A stretch of 64,000 nucleotides of DNA. It comes from Ixodes scapularis. Lineage: Eukaryota; Arthropoda; Arachnida; Ixodida; Ixodidae. Numbering within the stretch: position 1 is the first letter of the stretch; every line of letters begins with the position of its first letter. The notes beneath the pieces are model-generated. The model was not told the origin of the DNA and did not search any database. It was given only the letters and a program-made list of their open reading frames with translations. A program made the position numbers and the translations under genes. Positions 56,701-61,192 of this stretch are shown here, one piece after another. The stretch spans positions 32,098,080 through 32,162,079 of the forward strand of contig NW_024609884.1 in the NCBI RefSeq assembly GCF_016920785.2, given 5' to 3'.

Positions 56701-58910
56701 GCAAACCCTAAGTTTTGACCGATGGATTGATTGTTACTGAGTGCAAACAGACTGATGACAGATGCTCATGGCTAGTCCGTGAGCCGCATTCGTCTATGAT
56801 AGATCTGGCATCGTTCGGAAGCGGGCAGATCTTATTAAAGTTGGTAAGCTCTTCCTAAAGGGAAAGAGAGAAAAATAGTCTACTCTTGTCTTCTAAAGTT
56901 CACTGCGGAAATCACATTTCTGACTTTGCCTTCATATGGTACTATTGCGGACATTATGAGCTGAAACAGCGCTCCGGCCGGCGCTCGGTACTACCTGCGC
57001 CGCCCGTCGCCTTGCTCCGCACACATGGCGCACCCTTAGTCCGAGATGAATTCTCACTTGCGCTCGCTGCGCCACTGCGCTCTTCCGGCCGTCTGCAAGC
57101 GAGACAGCGGGTGCGACAGCGGGCATGTGTGTGGTAGGGCGGCAAGAGGGGAGGGGGACTAAAGATTACACTTGTCGTTCCGCTTTTGGAATTCATTTAC
57201 TTTGCTCTATCGCGCAGAATCCCGTAGAAAAAACGCCGACTGGTGAAGAAGAAATAGTAAAATGTCTCAAATTTCAGCTGCGATTATCGTTCTTGAAAGT
57301 CACATCAAAAGACGTTGCAGGTTGTTTTTGTTTGATTATAGGTGCATGCACAAAGTAGGACATCGTAAGATATAGGCCAAAATCTGTATGCCGGATTTAG
57401 TCCAGCTCCAAGGTATTTACTTTTTGTCTTTTTCATTGATCACAGACGTTCAAAAATATGGTAAGCATACATTTTACTGAGAAGGTTTTGCAACCTTGAT
57501 TGGTATGAAAAGGTTAAAAAAATATTATGTATTTATTACTGTGCCCACGTGTTTGTTTCAAACAAAACAAGTTGCTGACAAGACACCAGTTATTTTTGTT
57601 TACAAATTACTAGTGGTGGGACAAACAGTCATATATTTGTCAGGAGAAGGAGATTGAAACTTAATCGAAATATTTGCAGAGGACAATTTTAGACACAAAA
57701 GATAAATAGTCGGCGCGAAAGTTCAACTGCACTCTACAAGAAGATCGGAATGAAGGAGGCATTCCACAAAATTTGTATGCGTGGTCAATGGCGTCAAACA
57801 ATGTGTTGCAATCGTAGCATCAAGCTTTGTTCCAATCGGCGGAAGTCCGGTTCAGAGGGTCCTGAGGCGCAGTAAAACTTGCAAAATAATTTTATACCGC
57901 GACCACGGCTCTCCTCCTGTCTGGTAAGAAATCATAGAGCGCGGCCACGAAATCTGGCTCAGTCCGAAGCCACTCCCATTCACCTCTGATTGCTTTTTCA
58001 CGATTTGTGGGCGGTGGCGCGGTGGAGGGGACGCCGTGACATGACTACCTTGGTGCGCCTCCAAATGTTTTCAATGATATTCAGATCGGCTCCTTTTGGG
58101 GGCCAAGGCAGCTTCGTCAGGCAGCGCTCCTCGACCAGATGCGAACGTGACAGCGCATTTTCCACGTCGGCGCTTTCTTGAAATGCACTGAAATAGATGT
58201 TAGCTGAAAACGTGAACATTGCGCTACACGGCACACGCATCACGCATCGTGATGGTGGTTCCGTCGGCCAATATTTTCGCTAGCAGACGACCGGAAGAGC
58301 GCAGCGGCGCAGTGAGCGCTAGTGAGAATTTATCTCGGCTTCAGGGTGCGCTGTGTTTAGGGAGTGATGCGACAGGCAGCGCAGGTAGTACCGTGCACAG
58401 GCCGGAGCGCTGTTTCAGCTCATACTGTCCGCGATAGTACCTTGCGATTCTCTGCACAATGTGCAGTTGGTAAAATTTTAGCCCAATATTGTTTCATAGT
58501 CTCTTCAAGTCATGGTAATTCTACTGTCATAGAGCAAGTGGCAGTTTCAATGCTTGGTTTGATGTTCTGTGACAATAAAGTTGACTTTTTTGATTCATGG
58601 TAAACCAAAATGTTTAGTCAGGAAGGGTTGTGCCAAGTTGTCCTTTAAGTAGGGCTCTCGAGCGCAGAGTGTCTTGGTGTTCACGGTGCAACATGATGGC
58701 ATGCTGCAGGGGAGCGACTCTGCTTCGGAAAGTGAAGAGGACCAAGAGCCCAAGTTTGCCAGCCCGGCTGGGCGTGAATACATCTTGCGAGCCAGGTGTG
58801 CCTGCCCGACCCCTGCTGCCAGGGCTACACCACAGCGCCTCTACTGTGTGGTGGCTGGCAATGACTTTAGACTGGCGGGAGCCTTTACCCATGACGCCGT
58901 CTTTTACTGA
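20672..58910 (+). CDS. RAB3GAP1: RAB3GAP1 C-terminal half, 9 exons (partial gene)
   Basis: The Rab3 GTPase-activating protein catalytic subunit works as a heterodimer with RAB3GAP2; it stimulates GTP hydrolysis on Rab3 and acts as an exchange factor for Rab18, at synaptic vesicles, ER and autophagic membranes. Proposed exons: 20672-20726, 22380-22581, 22848-22942, 33971-34108, 38646-38873, 40829-40925, 43265-43356, 52232-52531 and 58710-58910. All introns are GT-AG and phases chain without a stop, giving about 468 residues. Blocks shared with the vertebrate protein, recalled from family knowledge: LLHQKLQ/MLNCCIERK, IPVTQEP, MTEDMLEQ, LRARMQSACL, ANPG...DFVRWYSPRDW, RLFDDTKEAEKV, SGAGGGPIGRTITQLF, AGREYILRA and DFRLAGAF near the stop. 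The catalytic arginine (Arg728 in human) should fall in this half, most plausibly near RWYSPRD; I could not verify the numbering. The N-terminal half was not found in the window. A further small exon could hide in the last intron. Confidence 0.93.
20910..21080. repeat. polypurine/polypyrimidine tract
   Basis: GGAGG-rich sequence at 20912-20945 is followed directly by CCTCC-rich sequence to about 21080. The purine part can pair with the pyrimidine part (ggaggagaggg against cccctcctcc). Low-complexity DNA with H-DNA or hairpin potential, inside RAB3GAP1 intron a-b. Confidence 0.8.
21083..21295. repeat. tandem array alternating TAAATTTA and CACGTG palindromes
   Basis: Four units start at about 21083, 21140, 21212 and 21270 (the last partial). 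Each carries a palindrome, best form CCCCGCTAAATTTAGCGGGG (21145-21164), then ga-gtcacgtgac with CACGTG at 21117-21122, 21174-21179 and 21246-21251, then a cAccaattc-type spacer. The period is 57-58 bp, with a 14-bp insertion in unit 2. Every unit keeps the palindromes while the spacer drifts. It lies in intron a-b of RAB3GAP1. Confidence 0.85.
21520..21864. mobile_element. MITE, copy 1 (gagycactaaa TIR family)
   Basis: The ends are agagtcactaaatgagct and, inverted, agcttatttagtggcac, each continuing inward as gcgcttagag / ctctgaagcg (about 29 bp TIR). The outermost tagattgaac (21520-21529) recurs exactly at 21855-21864 as a direct repeat. The interior shares long blocks with copy 2, for example aagcgtttcctg and gatttcagataaagcttcag. 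Non-coding. Confidence 0.75.
22031..22359. mobile_element. MITE, copy 2, abutting a RAB3GAP1 exon
   Basis: Same family as 21520-21864: ends tagagccactaaatgagct and agcttgtttagtggctc, interior gatttcagataaagcttcag. Flanking direct repeats tagtttgaat (22031-22040) and tagtttaaac (22350-22359) match at 8 of 10. A 25-bp poly-C run (22002-22026) sits just to its left. The right end is 20 bp before the splice acceptor of exon b. Confidence 0.75.
22380..22581 (+). CDS. RAB3GAP1: RAB3GAP1 exon b (MLNCCIERK and acidic linker)
   Basis: It starts at ATGCTGAAC after gtcacgcag (AG 22378-22379), phase 0, and encodes MLNCCIERKKKRERWQ, then a Ser/Asp/Glu-rich linker with DDEIFYECPDD, matching the acidic EEEFFEC segment of the vertebrate protein but in a shorter linker. 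There are two possible donors, gag/gtactt (exon end 22572) and cag/gtgggc (exon end 22581). They are 9 nt apart and both leave phase 1, so an in-frame 3-residue splice variant is possible. The acceptor lies only 20 bp after the end of a MITE at 22031-22359, so the branch point and much of the pyrimidine tract must be MITE-derived or weak. Confidence 0.88.
22615..22743. mobile_element. fold-back hairpin element in the 266-bp intron b-c
   Basis: gttaacggtgaaaag...acagc...cgaaggacaagaagatgaag pairs with the inverted ctt-catcttcttgtccttcg...gctgttta-ttttaccgttaac, giving arms of about 55 bp round a short loop (gcgcacacgattcgtgtg). It makes up about half of the intron between exons b and c. It shares the arm motif acagcgcaaaaa with the hairpin at 47876-48031. 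Confidence 0.8.
22848..22942 (+). CDS. RAB3GAP1: RAB3GAP1 exon c (LETGEPLQIPVTQ)
   Basis: The acceptor ttattacag ends at 22847 and the donor is CAG/gtacgg at 22943. The exon enters in phase 1, which fits the preceding exon, and leaves in phase 0. It encodes SQDKSREGILRRCGDMTL and the GEPLQIPVTQ block. An alternative acceptor, cacag at 22855, would give an in-frame GAC start but breaks the phase with exon b, so 22848 is preferred. Confidence 0.87.
23272..24010. mobile_element. hAT-type element with AGGGTGTCTAGCGACC terminus
   Basis: Starts TAGGGTGTCTAGCGACCGGG and ends TCTACACACCCTG. The subterminal regions are rich in ccgggaaaaccggg and gtcagggaa motifs in opposite orientations. Flanking 8-mers tggtaatt (23264-23271) and tagtaatt (24011-24018) match at 7 of 8. 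No transposase frame is visible, so it is non-autonomous. A right-end fragment of the same family lies at 40637-40715. Confidence 0.75.
24489..24562. repeat. half copy of the GAGTGCGCTTCTC hairpin element
   Basis: ggttagttggctccgttgag then tgcgcttctcac and ggtgcgctgtggagaagc match the left arm of the hairpin at 41402-41556. Only one arm is present. Confidence 0.65.
24574..25067. mobile_element. TIR element, GTGTTCCAAATCTTA ends (copy 1)
   Basis: Left end cctgtgttccaaatctta and right end taaattttggaacacggccc form an imperfect TIR of about 20 bp, the same as that of the element at 27703-28867. The interior (about 490 bp) is non-coding. Superfamily not determined. Confidence 0.6.
25651..26876. 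repeat. 1.2-kb dispersed repeat, copy 1
   Basis: From ggtaccagccgtgccgtcat to caatcacatcactg this matches 49611-50814 in order and orientation, with scattered differences and small indels. Shared landmarks include ctgtgaaacgaaacc, caacattcc-gttcttgttta, gcaaagaaggcaatgtctgc and tttacgtttgcttacttttg. Near its right end both copies carry a degenerate tandem of gctgctccaaaa units (26742-26850). No conserved long frame, and no terminal inverted repeat seen. Class unknown. Confidence 0.8.
27391..29264. mobile_element. long-TIR element split by a nested insertion
   Basis: gtttcacgataacttggcga then actgtggaggctgcggcc-cccgcgacc-aataagagcgccgg (27391 to about 27460) returns inverted at about 29190-29264, ending gttatcgtgaaaac. 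The TIR is about 75 bp. The interior is interrupted by the element at 27703-28867, so the uninterrupted outer unit would be about 700 bp and non-coding. Confidence 0.7.
27703..28867. mobile_element. nested TIR element, GTGTTCCAAATTTAC ends (copy 2)
   Basis: Left end ggctgtgttccaaaatttac and right end gtaagatttggaacatagcc form the TIR. Subterminal gagtaa/ttactc and gacgtca/tgacgt motifs recur in both halves (actccggagtaattactcg; ggttactcgggtaa). About 1.16 kb, no recognisable transposase. Same family as 24574-25067. Confidence 0.65.
29778..29840. repeat. poly-G run and GGGGA repeats (G-quadruplex potential)
   Basis: A 20-G run (29778-29797) is followed by repeated GGGGA units up to about 29840. 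Many overlapping four-G-tract combinations with 1-nt loops are present on the + strand, inside RAB3GAP1 intron c-d. Confidence 0.85.
29878..32160. mobile_element. long inverted-repeat element (arms about 270 bp)
   Basis: The left arm at about 29880-30160 (ggatgaacgaaactgtgctt, ctatttctagaaagaaaaag, tacaaaatcacaaacttgct) returns as its reverse complement at about 31872-32150 (agcaaatttgtgattttgta, ctttctaaaaatagtcc, cacagtttcgttcatcc). Arms are diverged but colinear. The 1.7-kb interior contains a separate TTAA element at 31143-31788 and no recognisable protein. Confidence 0.7.
31143..31788. mobile_element. TTAA-flanked MITE (piggyBac-like target)
   Basis: TTAA (31143-31146) then AGGGATACTACAACGAAA; at the right TTTCGTTGAAGTATCCCT then TTAA (31785-31788). 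The TIR is about 22 bp with one mismatch in the core. TTAA duplication is characteristic of piggyBac-type transposition. Interior 640 bp, no transposase. It is nested inside the long inverted-repeat element. Confidence 0.8.
33058..33327. mobile_element. AGATAGCCCAY MITE, copy 1
   Basis: Left agatagcccacctaaaag and right aaatgggctatctttt form short inverted ends. The interior matches 56317-56600 in inverted orientation: cttgtgattgcagggagg, gcaaacgttgctgac-like, cgtggctaagtaacac and ctgctaaggttaccattg. Non-coding. Confidence 0.6.
33971..34108 (+). CDS. RAB3GAP1: RAB3GAP1 exon d (EPSPMTEDMLEQ)
   Basis: A 138-nt exon, phase 0 to 0. The acceptor is gttttctag and the donor AAA/gtaggt. It encodes EPSPMTEDMLEQ, then LGSNPEGAVLRARMQSACLF and SDMEAFK, one of the best conserved stretches of the family. 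A complete hAT-type element starts at 34127 with its left TSD at 34119-34126, 10 bp beyond the last exon base. Confidence 0.95.
34127..35943. mobile_element. hAT-type element with perfect TSD, 10 bp after exon d
   Basis: Starts CAGACTTGTACACGTTAC and ends GTAACGAATTACGTACAAGTCTG. Identical 8-bp flanks accgtcag occur at 34119-34126 and 35944-35951. Both subterminal regions, about 140 bp each, are packed with attac/gtaat and gttac/gtaac words (for example tgtaatttattacaattaca). Interior 1.5 kb, no recognised transposase. The perfect TSD suggests a fairly recent insertion. Confidence 0.88.
35952..38645. other. intron d-e remainder, unassigned
   Basis: AT-rich sequence, no exon recognised. An inverted repeat occurs at about 37376-37412 (ttggcaaaatggggac paired with ggtcccattgtgccaa). 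A minus-strand open frame at 37044-37322 matches nothing I recognise. ccgtcaaagggttaagagtc at 36990-37010 resembles a TTAA-type element end, but I found no partner. Confidence 0.4.
38646..38873 (+). CDS. RAB3GAP1: RAB3GAP1 exon e (DFVRWYSPRDW)
   Basis: A 228-nt exon, phase 0 to 0. The acceptor is gctttcag and the donor AAG/gtttgg. It encodes AANPGATLSDFVRWYSPRDW, a variable loop, LSHRMQLPGNTWQEVW, then AVPAHRQKRLFDDTKEAEK. The two arginines of RWYSPRD make this the best candidate for the catalytic segment (inference). A hAT-type element with perfect 8-bp TSDs begins 45 bp after the exon. Confidence 0.96.
38919..39370. mobile_element. hAT-type MITE with perfect TSD, 45 bp after exon e
   Basis: Starts TAGGGTGACAGACGTCCCG and ends ATGGTGACCCTA. 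Identical 8-bp flanks gttattgg lie at 38911-38918 and 39371-39378. Subterminal gtcccgttttggccgggac is itself an inverted repeat. 452 bp, non-coding. The TAGGGTGAC-type terminus is a widespread hAT pattern. Confidence 0.88.
39668..39867. mobile_element. TA-flanked mariner-type MITE
   Basis: TACTGTAAAACCCTTAATGT at the left is matched by the inverted AATAAAGGGTTTTACAGTA at the right, with TA at both outer ends. Inside, attttcgcgaat and cgcgaaaat motifs repeat in both orientations. About 200 bp, non-coding. Confidence 0.8.
40637..40715. mobile_element. right-end fragment of the 23272-24010 hAT family
   Basis: aatcagggaagtt-aattgaaa, ggggatacctggagaggtca, gtgaatttgaaagaaataat and tagacaccctgg follow the same order as the last 80 bp of the element at 23272-24010. 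No left end was found. Confidence 0.65.
40829..40925 (+). CDS. RAB3GAP1: RAB3GAP1 exon f
   Basis: The acceptor is tcttgcag and the donor AACG/gtaagt, leaving phase 1. It encodes VLYYLLSLRPAEIVKHLMPI and LIHCALSHIIDN, matching the hydrophobic LPCVIHAA-type helix that follows AEKV in vertebrate orthologs. The exon is 97 nt, and the donor is a full GTAAGT consensus. Confidence 0.92.
41297..42106. mobile_element. hAT-type element rich in ATTCGAA words (nested)
   Basis: Left end TAGGGTTGTGCGAATATTCG and right end ATTCGCACAAGACTA are inverted matches. Subterminal zones repeat ttcgaat/attcgaa and actattcgc on both sides. Flanks ttatttat (41289-41296) and ctatttat (42107-42114) match at 7 of 8. Non-coding. 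Confidence 0.72.
41402..41556. repeat. fold-back hairpin element (GAGTGCGCTTCTC)
   Basis: attgcggcgggtta and gttgagtgcgcttctcacca / ggtgcgctgcggagaagcaa on the left pair with ttgcttctccgcagcgcacc / tggtaagaagcgcactcaaa and taacctgccgcaat on the right. Stems about 70 bp round a gcggaagcgagc-like loop. A half copy lies at 24489-24562. Confidence 0.82.
42535..42897 (-). pseudogene. non-LTR retrotransposon RT C-terminal remnant
   Basis: The minus-strand frame encodes HRENLRRWKSENVEVVNPTK..., then VHAVIHWNSLPDNISSLSDP and AAFRAAILHYL. The WNSLPD.I..L.D...F...L pattern is the common end of CR1/Jockey-like reverse transcriptase proteins. No catalytic domain remains. Probably a 5'-truncated insertion in the surrounding DNA element. 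Confidence 0.6.
43265..43356 (+). CDS. RAB3GAP1: RAB3GAP1 exon g
   Basis: A 92-nt exon entering in phase 1 after tgtcgtgcag and leaving in phase 0 at AGG/gtaaga. It encodes AHNGPRSLTTFLEQAVTKIA and AQLRTKEPKFR. The phases complete exactly with the previous and next exons. Conservation here is modest, as expected for this amphipathic helical region of the family. Confidence 0.86.
44111..45209. mobile_element. GCATTAACTGTCCCATGG-end element, long copy with coding remnant
   Basis: The left end taatacgaaagcattaactg then tcccatgg matches the starts at 48086 and 55907; the right end attcatgcttttgcattc matches the ends at 48434 and 56258. Each end contains a GCATT/AATGC-type palindrome (aatgcnaaagcatt). 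This copy alone has about 1 kb of GC-rich interior with a 63-bp triple repeat and, further on, translated KYTADELREQNNAAYQ and ADELRP-like fragments and Arg/Glu-rich stretches in several frames. I do not recognise the protein; it looks like a decayed basic, helical ORF. Confidence 0.6.
44386..44574 (+). repeat. three 63-bp in-frame tandem units
   Basis: Units at 44386-44448, 44449-44511 and 44512-44574 each open with cttctgctcgtctcg and end near tcgtcggcgg or equivalent. 63 bp is 21 codons, and the + frame stays open across all three (LLLVSPPTNM repeated) inside a 141-codon frame, 44218-44643. The minus strand is also open across them. Whether either was ever translated is unknown. Confidence 0.8.
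46110..46250 (+). repeat. tRNA-derived SINE-like fragment
   Basis: It contains ggtgggttcgaatcccggcc (46171-46190), an exact pol III B box GGTTCGAATCC with flanking stem, and acceptor-like complementary ends acctcgg / ccgaggt. The expected A box is degenerate. A short unrelated tail ends in A-rich sequence (aaaaaaaatta). Not a functional tRNA: D-arm and anticodon arm do not fold. Confidence 0.5.
46260..47799. other. unassigned part of intron g-h
   Basis: No exon was recognised. A minus-strand frame at 47100-47396 contains SSTLFAQAPEIWNSLPLML, faintly like the WNSLP tail of a retrotransposon RT; too short to assign. C-rich segments at 47060-47100. Confidence 0.35.
47876..48031. repeat. fold-back hairpin element
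   Basis: cttcaaacgtgaatacagcg, caaaaatttgacaaaggac and gtgaaagaagtgcacggaca pair with tgtctgtgcacttctttcac, gtccttagtcaaatttttg and cgctgttttcacatttgaag. Stems about 70 bp. The central part also repeats gttttcacgtttgaagatg. Related in arm motif to 22615-22743. Confidence 0.8.
48086..48434. mobile_element. GCATT-end element, short copy
   Basis: Shares with 55907-56258: accatggagcgg/gag, cggaagcc, aggtc(a/g)aagcaaa, gcacctcaaaaa, aaggttcgccgcgcctgcgc, agtgggggagcgtgatgt and the terminal gaatgctctcgcattcc. 349 bp, non-coding. Confidence 0.75.
49611..50814. repeat. 1.2-kb dispersed repeat, copy 2
   Basis: Same unit and orientation as 25651-26876 (see landmarks there). Its ctgctccaaaagccac tandem zone at 50660-50795 has a different unit number from copy 1, as expected for slippage. 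Fragmentary open frames are not conserved between copies, which argues against a coding function. Confidence 0.8.
50815..52231. other. intron g-h remainder before exon h
   Basis: A poly-T run at 50832-50855 and AT-rich unassigned sequence. No exon, RNA gene or bounded element was recognised. Confidence 0.45.
52232..52531 (+). CDS. RAB3GAP1: RAB3GAP1 exon h (SGAGGGPIGRTITQLF)
   Basis: A 300-nt exon (100 codons), phase 0 to 0. The acceptor is gtcttttccag and the donor AAA/gtaagt. It encodes ELLGLLYEAEVAVARLESLR and KKFGAGQE, aligning with the vertebrate coiled-coil-like VEALIARARSLKAKFG. A low-complexity linker follows, then DDFVLELVDNTEVEVSGAGG and the GRTITQLFCESQK block (vertebrate GRIIHKLF). 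Confidence 0.94.
52661..53381. mobile_element. TTAA-flanked MITE, 721 bp
   Basis: TTAAGGGGAGACACCCCCTG at the left and, inverted, CTGGGTAGTGTCCCCCCTTAA at the right, with TTAA outermost on both sides (52661-52664, 53378-53381). Internal ttagttaatctatcgttgg and ccaaacgatagattgactaaa-type words form an inner inverted repeat. Non-coding; 130 bp after exon h. Confidence 0.75.
53748..55250. mobile_element. hAT-type element, CAGGGACTCAA terminus (nested)
   Basis: Starts CAGGGACTCAAACCGTAGCC and ends TTTGGCTTGAGTCCCTG. The 8-bp flanks ctatctag (53740-53747) and ctatttag (55251-55258) differ at one position. Subterminal zones are filled with aaccgtaaccgaaa-type words, inverted between ends. A third element (54554-55135) is inserted within. 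Confidence 0.82.
54554..55135. mobile_element. CTATCGATAG-rich hAT-type element (innermost)
   Basis: Ends TAGTGATGCAAAACTATCGA and ATCGATAGTTTTACACCACTA are inverted matches. Flanks gtaaccgg (54546-54553) and gtaactgg (55136-55143) match at 7 of 8. Internal inverted ends at about 54743 (gttttgcattacta) and 54924 (tagtgtcgcaaaac) suggest either a second copy or a composite. More than a dozen ctatcgatag-type palindromic words. Confidence 0.7.
55907..56258. mobile_element. GCATT-end element, short copy
   Basis: Starts ttaatgcaaaagcattaact then gtcccatggagcga, ends gtcggaatgctttcgcattcc. The interior is colinear with 48086-48434. Non-coding; inside RAB3GAP1 intron h-i. Confidence 0.78.
56317..56600. 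mobile_element. AGATAGCCCAY MITE, copy 2 (inverted to copy 1)
   Basis: Left gatagcccatttata and right ataggtgggctatatct are inverted ends. The interior is the reverse complement of 33058-33327: gtgttacttagccacg, caaacgttgctgac, ctgcaatcacaagttttgca, acccgatttgct. Confidence 0.62.
56640..56880. repeat. dispersed repeat related to 10095-10440
   Basis: See the entry at 10095. Shared order of blocks at moderate to low identity; no terminal structure. Confidence 0.4.
56940..58439 (-). mobile_element. Tc1/mariner-type transposon with about 170-bp TIRs
   Basis: TACTATTGCGGACATTATGA at the left and TCATACTGTCCGCGATAGTA at the right are inverted matches that continue for about 170 bp (gctgaaacagcgctccggcc; gcgctcttccgg.cgtctgc). 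TA lies at both outer ends (56940-56941, 58438-58439), the target of the superfamily. The interior carries a decayed minus-strand transposase. A solo end lies at 8438-8468. Confidence 0.85.
57850..58243 (-). pseudogene. Tc1/mariner transposase C-terminal remnant
   Basis: The minus-strand frame from 58243 gives LVEERCLTKLPWPPKGADLN then IIENIWRRTKVVMSRRPL, the LPWP..S.DLN.IEN.W block of Tc1-like DDE transposases, including the third catalytic acidic position near IEN. After a frameshift at about 58000 another frame continues EWEWLRTEPDFVAALYDFLP, the usual downstream motif. The first and second catalytic Asp regions are not recognisable. Dead copy. Confidence 0.82.
58710..58910 (+). CDS. RAB3GAP1: RAB3GAP1 terminal exon with stop
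   Basis: The proposed acceptor is atgctgcag (AG 58708-58709) in phase 0; its pyrimidine tract is weak, so the exact start is uncertain. It encodes an acidic GSDSASESEEDQEPKF, then SPAGREYILRA, LPT-like linker, TPQRLYCVVAGNDFRLAGAF and THDAVFY before TGA at 58908. This mirrors the vertebrate C-terminus (GREFILRT...RLAGAFSSDTSFF). The vertebrate protein has about 20 more residues between the QLF block and GREF, so a small missed exon between 52532 and 58709 is possible. Confidence 0.9.
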   Translation, partial: GSDSASESEEDQEPKFASPAGREYILRARCACPTPAARATPQRLYCVVAGNDFRLAGAFTHDAVFY

Positions 58911-60920
58911 TGCTCCTATACTGCTAGAGGCAGCTCACATCGTCTCCTGGTGGGAACCGCAGCCCACTTAGGATGCAGGGCCTCGTTTATCTTTGGGCTT
59001 GGAAGCTGTCAAAGCGAGCAATTTGCTTTTCATACCTCTACTCCATTTCACTTTTTGAACTAAGTATGCAGCGAAGGCTATGGATATGGGTTCATAACTT
59101 TGAATTAAGCTCAATACATGGGTGCTCAAGTATTAGAAGCACCCTTCAAAGCTGTGCATTTGTGCACATAACTTTTGCTGTATACTGTTGTTAACGTAAT
59201 ATGGAGCGCAGTAAATCAACCTATATAGGTTATATTAATTGCATTTATGTGACTGTTTGATATCTTTTTTTTTTTTCTTTTTTGTTTAATTGGGTGAGGG
59301 GTGTAGACTGAATTTTTGCTTGCTGGAAAGTATGGGTGGTGGTCACAAAGTCTTCCAAATTCATATTCAAACTTAGATTCACTTTTTAGAATTATAAAAT
59401 GTGGCATAAATAATGCTAGCTTTGTGTGCTTCTTCTATCACTTGTGAGATTAAACTACAGTGACAGATATCAAGAACAAAATTAGCCACAGTGCAGACTT
59501 AGGATTGGGGTGCTTTGCTTGGAGTACAGAAATGATCGCTGTCAAGTGCCCTGGTGATAGCGTTACATTTGACTGTAAATATACGCACTACATGTGTACA
59601 TTTCCTTCTATATTAGTATGATGCCTAAGCACACGTTTATTTCTTAACAGTTGCTACCTTCAATCTTTCCCCTTTGCACACCTGTACAACTAATGTTCAC
59701 TGACAATCTCGGTCTCTTTCCTTTGGTTGGTTACTGATTAAAGGTTTTTCAAAATAACAGCTTATGTCTTTATTACGTTTCTTGAAGAAAACCTCCCAGA
59801 GCCAAGCTTGCTCATGTTTTGAATGGATCGAAGAAAGGTTCTCCAATTTTTCAAAAAACAAATGAAAGCTTGCCAAAATTTTTATTAGCTACTCGGTGTA
59901 TAGATAGGCTTGCATGGTCTGTTAAGAACCAGTGCTATGTAGCCTTCCTGAGCATGTTAAGTTTCAATAGCTTTTCGTGAAAAAGGTGGAAATGGCCATG
60001 AGTATTGGGGAGGAGGACAGACCGTGACGCCCCAAGCGGTTAACTTTAGAACTACACGGATGGGGACAACAAATACAATGACACTGCGTCAGCGTTCGGC
60101 TGGAGTTTGTGTTCTCCGGTGAGGGGGAAAAGGGGCTCTTTTGTGGCCACCCCAGCCTGCACGAACAATGCAGCATGCACGGTGCCCAGCTCAGCACAAA
60201 AGCCGAAGTGGGTCAAGCTCGCATTCTCTTACGACTGCTTTCAGGATATATCCAGCACTTAACGTCATTTTGTCGATTGTTAGTATTTTTTACATTGCAC
60301 TGTGCCCCGCGCTCTATTGTAGAAGATGCCATGGACATGCCCATAAGGCCTGTGGGCATGTGCACAGGCCTTGTGTTGAGTAAACACCGAGGTGTGGGGA
60401 AGCAAGCGGGTCAGAGTGCCCCCTATAGTTCGATCTCCTGCCCAATAGGGTGTACCAAGCGGATTTTTCGCTGTGAAACGAGCCGGGAAAAATCGGCTCC
60501 TGCACGTACAAAGCTCGAACTTTCACCAAATGTGCTCTGAGCAGGTCAGTTTTACTGTGTGAAATTTCAAGGCATAGTTCTCTTCCTGTAAAAAATTAGC
60601 GAAAAAATTTAACAGTCCTGTGTTAATCCACAGTACTGCGACAAATCACGGCGAAGTCGTTGGCCATCGACGTCGCAATCACGCAGTATGGTGCATGAAC
60701 GAAATTGTTCAGAATAAAATAGACGTCTGACCATTTTGTTCCGAAAGCTTTTGTTTCTTTTTTTGTTCTGGAGTGTACAAAGCGCATATACCGGCACGAG
60801 CTCTTGGCATTGACAGTGCTACAATGTCATTTTATTATTGACTATTTTTGTTCTTCCAGATGGCACGTGCAGTGGCCATTGGGTACTACAAAAACCCTAA
60901 GTATGGAGTGGGTTGTTAAT
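58911..60920 (+). other. RAB3GAP1 3' UTR and flank
   Basis: No second gene was recognised. Candidate poly(A) signals downstream of the stop are ATTAAA at 59449-59454 and 59737-59742; an AATAAA is found only at about 60714. Which is used cannot be told from sequence alone. The sequence is AT-rich with a poly-T run at 59265-59282. Confidence 0.45.
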
Positions 60921-61000
60921 GCTGTTGCATAGCTTGGTGGTAATGCCTCCGCTTCGCACGCAGCGAACTCAGATTCGATTCCCTCGGGCAGCGGGCAATC
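60921..61000 (+). repeat. tRNA-derived SINE-like sequence (Ala-CGC-like)
   Basis: tagcttggtggtaatgcc resembles a pol III A box (D-arm) and agattcgattccc a B box with one mismatch, about 35 bp apart as in a tRNA. Between them, cgcttcgcacgcag resembles an Ala-type anticodon loop with CGC, but the anticodon and acceptor stems are mismatched. It lies just downstream, in element orientation, of the non-LTR element's 3' end. Probably a SINE head or tRNA pseudogene. Confidence 0.5.
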
Positions 61001-61192
61001 TTTTTTTAATGATTTGGCAACATCAACGACGGACGCCCTATATTGCCAACTACAACATGAACAACAGCAACTACTGCAACAGTTAGGTTAGGATTAAGAT
61101 TTTAATGGCGCAGCGGCAACGGTGGCCATGATGTGCCAAACAAAATGTGTTTTAAAGATCAAATGAAACAGATGCTAGGCTAGAGAAACTTT

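Noticed and set aside
58574..58585. AATAAA at 58576 as the RAB3GAP1 poly(A) signal
   Set aside because: It lies upstream of the terminal coding exon, so it could only serve a truncated isoform; no evidence for one.
60860..60920. Additional exon MARAVAIGYYKNPKYGVGC after an acceptor-like cttccag
   Set aside because: RAB3GAP1 already ends at 58910 with its conserved C-terminus; the frame stops at once and no family match is known.
60921..61000. Functional tRNA-Ala gene
   Set aside because: Anticodon and acceptor stems have several mismatches; more consistent with a SINE head or pseudogene.
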